NCBI GenBank assembly: GCA_019414725.1
Contig: DXLM01000042.1
Span: 1 to 28,196 of the forward strand
From: Bacteroides sp.
GTDB taxonomy: Bacteria; Bacteroidota; Bacteroidia; Bacteroidales; Bacteroidaceae
Length of the DNA: 28,196 nucleotides
Direction: 5' to 3'
Shown here: positions 8,267-15,466 of the stretch, one piece after another
How positions within the stretch are numbered: position 1 is the first letter of the stretch
Layout: each line of letters opens with the position of its first letter
Program-made: the position numbers and the translations under genes
The notes under the pieces: model-generated
Databases searched by the model: none
What the model was told of the DNA's origin: nothing
The model's input: only the letters and a program-made list of their open reading frames with translations

Positions 8267-8323
8267 TCCCTTTACTCATGTTGTTATTTACTTGAAAACA
8301 ACGTGAATAAAGGGATTTTTTTT
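8267..8323 (+). terminator. Strong rho-independent terminator after the prenyl synthase gene
   Basis: A 19-bp stem (8267-8285 with 8297-8315, two G-U pairs) is followed by eight T residues on the + strand. Confidence 0.88.
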
Positions 8324-8712
8324 GTATAAATTTTCTAAAAATATCAGGATGTTTTGGGGTATTCTTGAGCATAAATTGGGAAAGATTTCTTGATTTATTG
8401 GGGTGAATCTTTGCATAAAATAAATTTTTGATACGTTAGAGTAGGGTGTATATTGGTAAATAATATATATATTTATTGTAATTTTCTGTCTGGTCGGATT
8501 TTTCAGCTATGATTTTCTATTCTATTCTTTATCTCACTTATATAAAATGAAATATATCTGTATATATTTCCTAGATAATACTGTATTTCTCTTTATTTTG
8601 TAAAGAAAATATGATAAAAATCTTTGATTAGTGATAAAAAATATATAATTTAAGCCTCAGTTATATCTTTTATGTTATAAGAAAAATTTTCACAATTAAA
8701 AACCTTAAATCT
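8324..8712. other. AT-rich intergenic region with no gene
   Basis: About 390 bp of very AT-rich sequence lies between the terminator of the prenyl synthase gene and the BACON lipoprotein gene. I see no open frame with coding character, no RNA gene and no repeat beyond short AT runs. The one recognisable element is the promoter at 8597-8626, which gives the downstream mRNA a leader of about 80 nt. Confidence 0.6.
8597..8626 (+). promoter_or_regulatory. Promoter of the BACON/M64 module
   Basis: TTTG at 8597-8600 is followed after 18 bp by AATCTTTG at 8619-8626. This is one base off TAnnTTTG, at a spacing close to the Bacteroidetes consensus. It is the best promoter candidate before the lipoprotein operon. 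Confidence 0.5.
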
Positions 8713-10491
8713 ATGGACACTTTGTTTCGTTGGGGTAAAATGCATTGCATGCAAAAAGCTCTATTTGTATTGTTGTCAGTGGTCTTGGTAGCTTGTAGTG
8801 GAGAAGAGAAAGTTAATCTGCCTGATGAACCTGAAACTCCAGAAGCTGAGATTACACTTGCAGAAGGTACCGATAAACATCCATTGTTGGATGCTTCTGG
8901 CGGAACTGTAACATTACATTTTACATCTACTGCCGATTGGAAAGCTACGGTTGGCAATGTACGTGCTTCCAGTTGGATTACCGTTTCTCCTACATCAGGT
9001 AAGGCCGGAGAAGCATCGGTCACTATTTCGGTTGCCGCAAACGATGGTACAGATGAGCGTACTGCTTCTGTTTTTCTGGACTGCGGTGACAGTCGGGAAA
9101 CGATTGTTGTTTCTCAGAAGCAGAAAGATGCTTTGATTGTTTCACGCCAAAGTTATGAACTCTCTGCCGGAGAATTTCTTATAGAGGTGGAGGTAGAAGC
9201 CAATGTGACATTCGAGGTGGAGGTTTCGGATACATGGATTGAGCAGATTTCGACACGCAGTCTTGAAAAGTCGGTATTAAGTTTCCGCATTTTGGCGAAT
9301 GACGGCTATGAAAAGCGTAGCGGAAGCATTCTTGTGCGAAGTGGAGAATTGCAGGAAACTGTACGGATTTATCAGGAGGGGAAAGAAAAAGAAGTGTTGC
9401 TTCTCTCCGAAGATATGGTTGAAGTAGGGGCCTTGGGAGGTACAGTAGACGTGCAGTTGCAGTCGAGTGTTTCATATATATGTAAGCCTGTGACAGAATA
9501 TACATGGGTAAGCGAGATCACTTCGAGAGCTGTTTCTACGCACACGCTTCATTTCGCGGTACAGCCTAATGATACGTATGATATGCGTGAGGCACGGTTC
9601 GTTTTCATTGATGAAACGGAATCGATATCAGATACGCTTACTATCCGGCAATATGCTGCCGACGAAATACTTGTTCCTTCAGATCCTATCATCTGTGAAC
9701 CGGAATCCGGAACTTTTTCATTTGACGTCAGTGCGAATATTAGCTATGATGTAACGACAGACGTCAGCTGGCTGAAGCAGGTAGTTGGCAGAGGAATGGA
9801 GCAGTCGACCTTGCATTTTAGTGTAGAAGAAAATACCGGATCGGCTATGCGTGAGGGTAATATTATACTCTCTGGAAATGGTGTAGAACGTACGGTAAAA
9901 GTAATGCAAAAGGGTAAGGAAGAGGCCCCCTATTTAGTCGTATCACAAGAGCATTTTAATATTTTGCCAGAGGGTGGTACGGTTCGTTTTACTGTAAAAG
10001 CGAATGTACCTTATCGGGTAAATACGGATGCAGACTGGATGGTTCAGGCTGTGTCGGGAAGTTCAGACGAAATTGTATTTACGGTAAGTGCCAACGAATC
10101 GACTTCTTCCCGTGAAGCGACAATCACGGTCACATCCGAAGACGGTAGTCTGGTGCGTACGGTACAGGTCGTTCAGAAAGGTGAAGCTGTCTATCTGGAC
10201 GTATCTCCTTCGAATATTTCTGCGACTGCCGAGGGAGGAAAATTCACTTTTACCGTTAACAGTAATACCCAATATACATTCACATGCAGCGATAACAGTT
10301 GGATTAGCGTAGATGGTAACTTAATTGTTATTGGGGCAAATACCTCGACTTCCCAGAGGAAAGGAAATGTGACAGTTCGGGCTGCGGAACTTGTTCGTGT
10401 TATAGAAATAACTCAGGCTGGGAAAAAGGAAGAAACGCCTTCTGCAGGTGGAAGTATAGAAGACTTTACAGAGAATGAAGAAGACTGGTAA
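8713..10491 (+). CDS. Lipoprotein with six tandem BACON domains
   Basis: This 592-residue protein has a lipoprotein signal ending in LVAC (Cys28). The next residues SGEE are acidic, as in Bacteroidetes lipoproteins sent to the cell surface. Six BACON-type beta-sandwich repeats follow, at about 46-137, 140-223, 227-314, 319-401, 406-490 and 494-571. Each runs from a GGT-like strand through a W-x-x motif (SSWITV, DTWIEQ, YTWVSE, VSWLKQ, ADWMVQ, NSWISV) to a V-x-Q-K/E-G end strand. There is no catalytic domain, so it is probably a binding or spacer protein. It ends in an acidic tail EDFTENEEDW. A shorter start at 8749 would still give a signal peptide. It lies 24 bp before the fimbrillin-like gene, so the two are probably co-transcribed. 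Confidence 0.9.
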   Translation: MDTLFRWGKMHCMQKALFVLLSVVLVACSGEEKVNLPDEPETPEAEITLAEGTDKHPLLDASGGTVTLHFTSTADWKATVGNVRASSWITVSPTSGKAGEASVTISVAANDGTDERTASVFLDCGDSRETIVVSQKQKDALIVSRQSYELSAGEFLIEVEVEANVTFEVEVSDTWIEQISTRSLEKSVLSFRILANDGYEKRSGSILVRSGELQETVRIYQEGKEKEVLLLSEDMVEVGALGGTVDVQLQSSVSYICKPVTEYTWVSEITSRAVSTHTLHFAVQPNDTYDMREARFVFIDETESISDTLTIRQYAADEILVPSDPIICEPESGTFSFDVSANISYDVTTDVSWLKQVVGRGMEQSTLHFSVEENTGSAMREGNIILSGNGVERTVKVMQKGKEEAPYLVVSQEHFNILPEGGTVRFTVKANVPYRVNTDADWMVQAVSGSSDEIVFTVSANESTSSREATITVTSEDGSLVRTVQVVQKGEAVYLDVSPSNISATAEGGKFTFTVNSNTQYTFTCSDNSWISVDGNLIVIGANTSTSQRKGNVTVRAAELVRVIEITQAGKKEETPSAGGSIEDFTENEEDW

Positions 10492-10515
10492 TAATCTTGA
10501 AAAACACAGTAAATT

Positions 10516-11313
10516 ATGAAGCATATAACTCTTTTTTTAGGTATATTTCTGTTGTTACTTGCCGGATGCCAGCAAGATGATCTGGTGTCTTTTAAAGATC
10601 AGGATAAAAGCCTGAAGTCGGTTCGTGCTACGACATCATCGGTTGTGAAGAGCCGTACATCTCTTTCGGGTAACTCTGTAATATGGGAGAATGGAGACGC
10701 GATTGGTATTTTCAGTGATGTTTCCGATTCTATAGCCCGTTATGATTTGACAGGCATGTCGGGTGACGAGGCTCAGTTCGAAAGCAGCAAGCCCGTCAGA
10801 GGTAATACGTTTTATGCCTTTTATCCGTATGCGGCAGATGCCATGATATCTGGTACGAATGTTTCTTTCCGTCTTCCGGCGGAACAGTCGTTTAACTTCG
10901 ACAGTTTTGCTTCCGGTGTATGTCCGATGGTGGCTCAGAGTACCACCAATTCTTTCCGCTTTTTGCAGGTTTGCGGACTGGTACGTCTAAACCTGAAAGG
11001 AAACATGAATATTCAGTCTATCTCTTTGTCAGGCAAAAATGGAGAAGCTGTAGCCGGACTTGGTTCGGTTAACATTGCATCGGACGCTCCGGAGTTTCGC
11101 CTTTCAGGGGGAGGGCAGGAGAGTTACGGTGAAATTGTACTTCAGGGAAATGTTACCTTATCTCCTTCACAAACTACTTCGTTCTATTTTGTTGTTCCAC
11201 CTCAGGTCTTCAGCAAAGGTATGACTTTTAAGATTACAGGAACTGTAAACGGTCAGCAACAGACATTGACTAAGGCAACAGAACGGAGTATTACGGTGGC
11301 CGCTCTGTTATAA
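10516..11313 (+). CDS. Fimbrillin-like lipoprotein domain; N-terminal part of a frameshifted M64 peptidase
   Basis: The product has 265 residues with a lipoprotein signal ending LLAGC (Cys18) and a following QQDD that fits the surface-export pattern of Bacteroidetes lipoproteins. The rest resembles the fimbrillin/Mfa-like fold: SRTSLSGNSVIWENGDAIGI, then GNTFYAFYPY, RLPAEQSF and FRFLQVCGLVRLNLKG. It ends at a stop just after ERSITVAALL. The next open frame begins 29 bp later without a signal peptide. The sequence between reads on smoothly in that second frame (GRSVITSFSAVDTNDLL). Adding one base near 11295 would join both into one protein of about 950 residues. So this is most likely the N-terminal fragment of a broken or error-split gene. 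Confidence 0.75.
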   Translation: MKHITLFLGIFLLLLAGCQQDDLVSFKDQDKSLKSVRATTSSVVKSRTSLSGNSVIWENGDAIGIFSDVSDSIARYDLTGMSGDEAQFESSKPVRGNTFYAFYPYAADAMISGTNVSFRLPAEQSFNFDSFASGVCPMVAQSTTNSFRFLQVCGLVRLNLKGNMNIQSISLSGKNGEAVAGLGSVNIASDAPEFRLSGGGQESYGEIVLQGNVTLSPSQTTSFYFVVPPQVFSKGMTFKITGTVNGQQQTLTKATERSITVAALL

Positions 11314-11342
11314 CCAGTTTCTCGGCTGTTGATACAAACGAC

Positions 11343-13361
11343 TTGCTGGAACAGGATGAGATGACAGAAAGAGATATTTTGATTGCATTGTACGATGCTA
11401 CAAACGGCGATGCATGGACGAACAATTCGAACTGGTGCTCGGATGCTGATTTGTCAGAATGGTATGGCGTTTATACAGATTATCAGGGCAGAGTTATGTC
11501 AATTGACTTGTCTTCGAATAATCTGACTGGAAGTTTACCGGATGAAATTGGAAATCTTGAAGTATTATGGACTCTGAATTTGTATAATAATGAGTTGACG
11601 GGAGAGATACCTGTTTCTATAGGGAAACTGACAGAACTCAGAAATTTAGATTTATCTCAGAATCAGTTGACTGGAGGATTGCCATCTGAGTTGGGCAATA
11701 TGCAAAATCTGGTGTATAGTTATCTGAGCAATAATCAACTGACTGGTACAGTACCTGAATCTCTTGGCAGATTGACTTCGTTGGAGTATATGAACTTTGG
11801 CAAGAATATGCTGTCGGGTGATTTACCTCAGGCTGTTACTTCTTCTTCCTGGTGGCAGAAAAGTGGTTGGGTTTGTATAGGACAAAATTCTCCGGGCGGA
11901 TTTAACTTCGATACATTTAATCTGTATATGCCCGATTTTACTGCAACTGATTATAAGGGAAATACAATAAATTCTACTTCTATTGTAGCCTCTCATAAGG
12001 TAACGTTGTATTATATCTGGGCTTCATGGTGTCCTTTCAGTGAGGCTTTCCATCCTACAGTATCATCTATTTATCAGCGATATAAAAATCATTCTTTAGA
12101 AATCATCGGGTTTTGTCATGATGGAACAAACAATCCTGATGCACTCAATATGATAGAAAGTTATAATATGGAATGGCCTACGCTGCTATCTAATCCGGGC
12201 GTTATTTCATTTACTGGTTTCCCTACTATTATGGCTTTCGATGAGAATGGTAAATTGATATTTCATAGTAGTGTAACATCGAGAAATTTGCTTCCTGACT
12301 TCTTGAAAGAAATCTTGGGTGAGGGAGATTTACCGTACGAATCTTCCGATTTTTCGGAGGATGGAAAGGTGTATACCTTACAAAAGGCTTCCGAAGGAAA
12401 CGGCATTAATGTGGTATTGATGGGGGATGCTTTTTCTGACAGGCAGGTTGCCGACGGCACGTATGAAAAGGTTATGCGGACAGCAGCCGATGCCTTCTTC
12501 AGTGAGAAGCCTTATGCCTCTTTCCGGAATCTGTTTAATGTATATTACGTGACGGCCGTTTCCCAGAATGAAGGATATATAGATGGTGGAAGTACGGCAT
12601 TTTCCGGTTATTTCGGCAGTGGAACACATGTAGGAGGAGATAACAACAAATGTATGCAGTATGCTTCAACCTGCCCGGGAATGACCGGTCCACTGATGAA
12701 TGAGGTGCTGATTATTGTTATGATGAATTCGGCTAAGTATGCAGGTACTTGTTATTTTGGAACGAGTACAGCTTATCAAGGTGATTATGGCAGAGGATAT
12801 GGAATTGCCTATTTCCCGATTGGCACAAGTGATGAAGAACTGGCATGTGTCCTTCATCATGAAGCGGGTGGGCATGGATTTGCTAAACTGCTGGATGAAT
12901 ATTATTATGAGAGTCAGGGTACGATTCCATTAAGTGAGATTTCTGATAATATTAATTCCCGAAATCATTATGGATGGGGAAGAAATGTAGATTATACAAG
13001 CGATCCGAACAGTGTGGTATGGAGCAAGTTTATATCCGACTCTCGTTATGCGAGTGAGGGCATAGGTGTGTTTGAAGGAGCTTGTACTTATTATAAGGGC
13101 GCATATCGTCCTACGGAAACCAGTATCATGGATGCAAATGTGGGAGGCTTCAATGCTCCTTCGCGTGAGGCGATTTATAACCGTATCCATAAGTTAGCTT
13201 ATGGAGAGAGCTGGCAGTTCGACTATGAAGAATTTGTCGGTTGGGATTTAAACCGTCAGGGACGTTCGCGGAGTATTTCTGTACAGGCAAAGCATGAGCC
13301 GACAGCTCCTCCTGTTATCCTGAATCAACACTGGGAGAACGGGCGACTTGTGGCGAACTAA
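11343..13361 (+). CDS. LRR, thioredoxin-like and M64 metallopeptidase protein; C-terminal part of a frameshifted gene
   Basis: The listed frame (672 residues) starts at a TTG with no signal peptide; an ATG follows six codons on. Leucine-rich repeats of the type NNxLTGxLPxxIGxL lie at about 52-162. A TlpA-like thioredoxin fold at about 195-325 has WASWCPFS, so only the first active-site Cys (230) remains of CxxC, while the cis-Pro loop GFPT is kept. The M64 (IgA peptidase-like) domain at about 353-650 begins NVVLMGDAFSDRQ and has the zinc motif HEAGGHGFAKLLDEY with His506, Glu507 and His511. M64 enzymes are exported, so the missing signal supports fusion with the fimbrillin-like part just upstream. 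Substrate is unknown; mucosal proteins or immunoglobulin are possible only by family analogy. Confidence 0.85.
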   Translation: MLEQDEMTERDILIALYDATNGDAWTNNSNWCSDADLSEWYGVYTDYQGRVMSIDLSSNNLTGSLPDEIGNLEVLWTLNLYNNELTGEIPVSIGKLTELRNLDLSQNQLTGGLPSELGNMQNLVYSYLSNNQLTGTVPESLGRLTSLEYMNFGKNMLSGDLPQAVTSSSWWQKSGWVCIGQNSPGGFNFDTFNLYMPDFTATDYKGNTINSTSIVASHKVTLYYIWASWCPFSEAFHPTVSSIYQRYKNHSLEIIGFCHDGTNNPDALNMIESYNMEWPTLLSNPGVISFTGFPTIMAFDENGKLIFHSSVTSRNLLPDFLKEILGEGDLPYESSDFSEDGKVYTLQKASEGNGINVVLMGDAFSDRQVADGTYEKVMRTAADAFFSEKPYASFRNLFNVYYVTAVSQNEGYIDGGSTAFSGYFGSGTHVGGDNNKCMQYASTCPGMTGPLMNEVLIIVMMNSAKYAGTCYFGTSTAYQGDYGRGYGIAYFPIGTSDEELACVLHHEAGGHGFAKLLDEYYYESQGTIPLSEISDNINSRNHYGWGRNVDYTSDPNSVVWSKFISDSRYASEGIGVFEGACTYYKGAYRPTETSIMDANVGGFNAPSREAIYNRIHKLAYGESWQFDYEEFVGWDLNRQGRSRSISVQAKHEPTAPPVILNQHWENGRLVAN

Positions 13362-13383
13362 AGCTTGAGGTTATATAAAGAAC

Positions 13384-13426
13384 AAGGGCACGGAGAAACA
13401 TTACTAAGATGAATCTTCGTGCCCTT
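13384..13426 (-). terminator. Terminator shared by deoC and the M64 gene
   Basis: A 13-bp stem (13384-13396 with 13414-13426, one G-U) sits between the convergent gene ends. On the - strand it is followed by TTGTTCTTTAT, so it fits deoC best. On the + strand the T run is poor. Confidence 0.65.
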
Positions 13427-13438
13427 CGCGTATTTAAA

Positions 13439-14491
13439 TTAGAAAAACTTTGTTTCTTTTCCTACAATGTCCGATAATAGCAGGTTAGCAAGGCGGCTTG
13501 TTCCCAGACGGAAGAGCTCGTTAGTCAGCCATTCTTTGCCTAAGACCTCTTTTACTATTGTATAGTATACTAATGCGTCGTGTACGGTGTTAATCCCTCC
13601 TGCGGGCTTAAAACCTACTTTACGGCCGGTTTCGAGGAAGTATTCCTTGATGGCCTGGCACATTGCGTATGCTGCTTCGGGAGTTGCGGCCGGATTTTCC
13701 TTTCCGGTAGATGTCTTGATGAAATCGGCTCCTGAATACATTGACAGGATAGAGGCTTTCTTTATATTCGAAGCACTGCCCAGTGCACCAGTTTCCAAGA
13801 TTGCTTTCAAGTGTTTATCTCCGCATACTTCTTTCAATTCTTCTATTTCGTCACACATACCTTCGTAGTCACCACTCAGGAATTTGCCTACAGAAATCAC
13901 GATGTCTATTTCATCGGCTCCTGCATGAAGTGCCATAGCTGTTTCGGCAACCTTTACTTCGGTGAATGTTTGTGAAGAAGGAAATCCTCCCGATACGCAG
14001 GCGATTTTTACGTTGTCAGCTTCCAGTGTATCGTTTACGATTTCGGCCATGTTGGGATATACACAGATTGCGGCTACGTTATCAAGTTCGGGATATGCAT
14101 CCACAAAGTCATTGACATGTTGCGTAAACTTCATTACGCTCGGTTCGCTGTCTGTGCATTTTAAAGTAGTAAGGTCAATACAGTGGAAAAGGAATTTTTT
14201 CACTTCTACGGTATCGTTTTCCTTTACGTATTTTTCGATGATATGGGCTGTTTGTGCAGCTACTTCTTCATCTTTTAAAACCGTATTGTATTTGCTTAAT
14301 GCTTCATTATATTTATCTGGCTGGTGCAGATTTTCTGTATCTTCATCTTCGCAGCCGCAGTCGCAGGCATCATCGTCACAGTTGCATTCACATTCATGTT
14401 CGTGATGATGTTCGTTTCCGCAGTTACATTCGTGGTCGTGGTGGTGATGTTCGCCTCCACATCCACATTCATGTTCGTGATTGTACTTCAT
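13439..14491 (-). CDS. deoC: Deoxyribose-phosphate aldolase with a His/Cys-rich N-terminal extension
   Basis: DERA cleaves 2-deoxyribose 5-phosphate to glyceraldehyde 3-phosphate and acetaldehyde in deoxynucleoside breakdown. The TIM-barrel part (about residue 58 on) has ADEIDIV with Asp196, the Schiff-base Lys259 in FIKTSTGK and Lys295 in GFKPAGGI. All catalytic residues are present. The first 51 residues are unusual: 11 His, 10 Cys and many Asp/Glu, arranged as near-repeats of HxHECxCGxEHHH. That composition is typical of metal-binding tails of nickel or zinc chaperones, not of aldolases. The next in-frame ATG is codon 120, inside the barrel, so the tail belongs to the protein. It is last in the dtd-mazG-deoC operon, 5 bp after mazG. 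Confidence 0.95.
   Translation of the reverse strand: MKYNHEHECGCGGEHHHHDHECNCGNEHHHEHECECNCDDDACDCGCEDEDTENLHQPDKYNEALSKYNTVLKDEEVAAQTAHIIEKYVKENDTVEVKKFLFHCIDLTTLKCTDSEPSVMKFTQHVNDFVDAYPELDNVAAICVYPNMAEIVNDTLEADNVKIACVSGGFPSSQTFTEVKVAETAMALHAGADEIDIVISVGKFLSGDYEGMCDEIEELKEVCGDKHLKAILETGALGSASNIKKASILSMYSGADFIKTSTGKENPAATPEAAYAMCQAIKEYFLETGRKVGFKPAGGINTVHDALVYYTIVKEVLGKEWLTNELFRLGTSRLANLLLSDIVGKETKFF
14378..14479 (-). repeat. Tandem repeat encoding the His/Cys-rich tail of DeoC
   Basis: Codons 5-17, 18-30 and 30-38 of deoC encode successive copies of a 12-13 residue unit HxHECxCGxEHHH, the last one incomplete and passing into CDDDACDCGC. At DNA level the copies are similar but not identical, which suggests an old or selected expansion rather than a recent slippage event. 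Confidence 0.75.
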
Positions 14492-14496
14492 AATGC

Positions 14497-14817
14497 TTAT
14501 AATTTGGGGTTGTTTTTATGTCTTTCTTTATCTCTGTTGGTCTTTTTTTCCAGGTTCCGTTGAAATGCTTCTGTTAAGTTTACTCCCGTCTGGTTTGCCA
14601 GACAGATCAGCACCCATAATACATCGGCCATTTCATCGTCGAGGTTATCTTTTTCTCCCGGTTTGAATGACTGGTCACCATATTTGCGTGACATGACACG
14701 TGCCAATTCTCCTACTTCTTCGGTGAGTACAGCCATGTTGGTCAGCTCGCTGAAATAGCGTACACCATATGTTTTTATCCAGTTGTCTACTGTTTTTTGT
14801 GCTTCTTCCAATGTCAT
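14497..14817 (-). CDS. MazG-like nucleotide pyrophosphohydrolase
   Basis: The 106-residue all-alpha NTP pyrophosphatase has a single MazG domain. The metal-binding pattern EExxE is at 33-37 (EEVGE) and DExxD at 61-65 (DEMAD), on two helices separated by a Lys-rich loop (SRKYGDQSFKPGEKD). The size fits the short MazG/iMazG proteins that remove non-canonical or excess NTPs, not the two-domain E. coli MazG. It starts 2 bp after the dtd stop and ends 5 bp before deoC, so it is part of one operon. The exact nucleotide substrate cannot be read from the sequence. Confidence 0.9.
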   Translation of the reverse strand: MTLEEAQKTVDNWIKTYGVRYFSELTNMAVLTEEVGELARVMSRKYGDQSFKPGEKDNLDDEMADVLWVLICLANQTGVNLTEAFQRNLEKKTNRDKERHKNNPKL

Positions 14818-14819
14818 CT

Positions 14820-15272
14820 TTATTCCTTGTTTTTGGTGTCCATGCAGATTGTAACAGGACCGTCGTTCAACAATTCAACTTTCATGTCGGCTCCAAATTC
14901 ACCGGTTCCTACTTGTTTGCCTAGCCCGATGCTAAGTTCGTTGCAGAAATATTCGTATAGTGGAATTGCTGTCTCGTGGCGGGCTGCACGGATATACGAC
15001 GGGCGGTTCCCTTTCTTGGTCGAAGCCATCAGGGTGAATTGGCTTACTACCAAAATATCACCTCCTGCCTCAAGAATCGATTTATTCATAACTCCGTTTT
15101 CATCGTCGAAAACTCTCAGTCCGATGATTTTTTTACATAACCAGTCGGCGTCTTCCTGATTGTCGGCTTCTTCTATTCCTAAAAGAACGAGGAATCCTTT
15201 CTTTATAGCTGATTTGCATGTTCCATTAATCGTGACGGAAGCATGACTTACGCGCTGAATAACTACTCTCAT
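14820..15272 (-). CDS. dtd: D-aminoacyl-tRNA deacylase
   Basis: This 150-residue enzyme removes D-amino acids and glycine mischarged on tRNA. It has the start MRVVIQRVSHASV, the catalytic SQFTL at 77-81 and the cross-subunit Gly-cisPro motif in NDGPVT (138-141). The Gly-Pro step is intact. Length is typical. It is first in the dtd-mazG-deoC operon, with a -7 box close upstream. Confidence 0.95.
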   Translation of the reverse strand: MRVVIQRVSHASVTINGTCKSAIKKGFLVLLGIEEADNQEDADWLCKKIIGLRVFDDENGVMNKSILEAGGDILVVSQFTLMASTKKGNRPSYIRAARHETAIPLYEYFCNELSIGLGKQVGTGEFGADMKVELLNDGPVTICMDTKNKE

Positions 15273-15290
15273 ATAAACATATACTTTCTA

Positions 15291-15298
15291 CAAAGATA
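15291..15298 (-). promoter_or_regulatory. -7 promoter box for dtd-mazG-deoC
   Basis: The - strand reads TATCTTTG, a full TAnnTTTG match, 18 bp before the dtd ATG, so the leader is only about 10 nt. It shows the three-gene operon is separate from uvrC. Confidence 0.55.
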
Positions 15299-15363
15299 GA
15301 AAATATTCAGTATAATGATAGAATAAATTGTAAGAATGACAAATGTATAGCTTAATTTAATTG

Positions 15364-15466
15364 TATCTTTGTGGAAGTAGGATTCTGCCGACTGTGAAAT
15401 GGGTGATATTGATATTTATAATCGCTCTGCGGAAAGACTTGGTATGTCATTTCGCAGAGCTTTTTT
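15364..15466 (+). ncRNA. Candidate small RNA (promoter box to intrinsic terminator)
   Basis: TATCTTTG at 15364-15371 is a full -7 match. About 50 bp on, a hairpin forms: 15424-15431 with 15453-15460, extended by 15436-15438 with 15446-15448. It is followed by six T on the + strand. No + strand gene is served by this terminator, so a transcript of about 85-90 nt from near 15378 is likely. It would overlap the uvrC stop codon in antisense by a few bases. A 23-codon frame (MGDIDIYNRS...) lies inside it from 15399 to 15470. No -33 TTTG is seen. The promoter and terminator are visible; the RNA itself is inferred. Confidence 0.4.

Noticed and set aside
14339..14491. DeoC tail as a separate small metal-binding gene
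   Set aside because: It is in frame with the aldolase with no stop between, and the barrel has no ATG of its own before codon 120.
13962..14493. Hydrophobic open frames on the + strand near 14 kb
   Set aside because: They are antisense to the His/Cys-rich part and barrel of deoC; the Val/Phe/His runs simply mirror the repeat codons.
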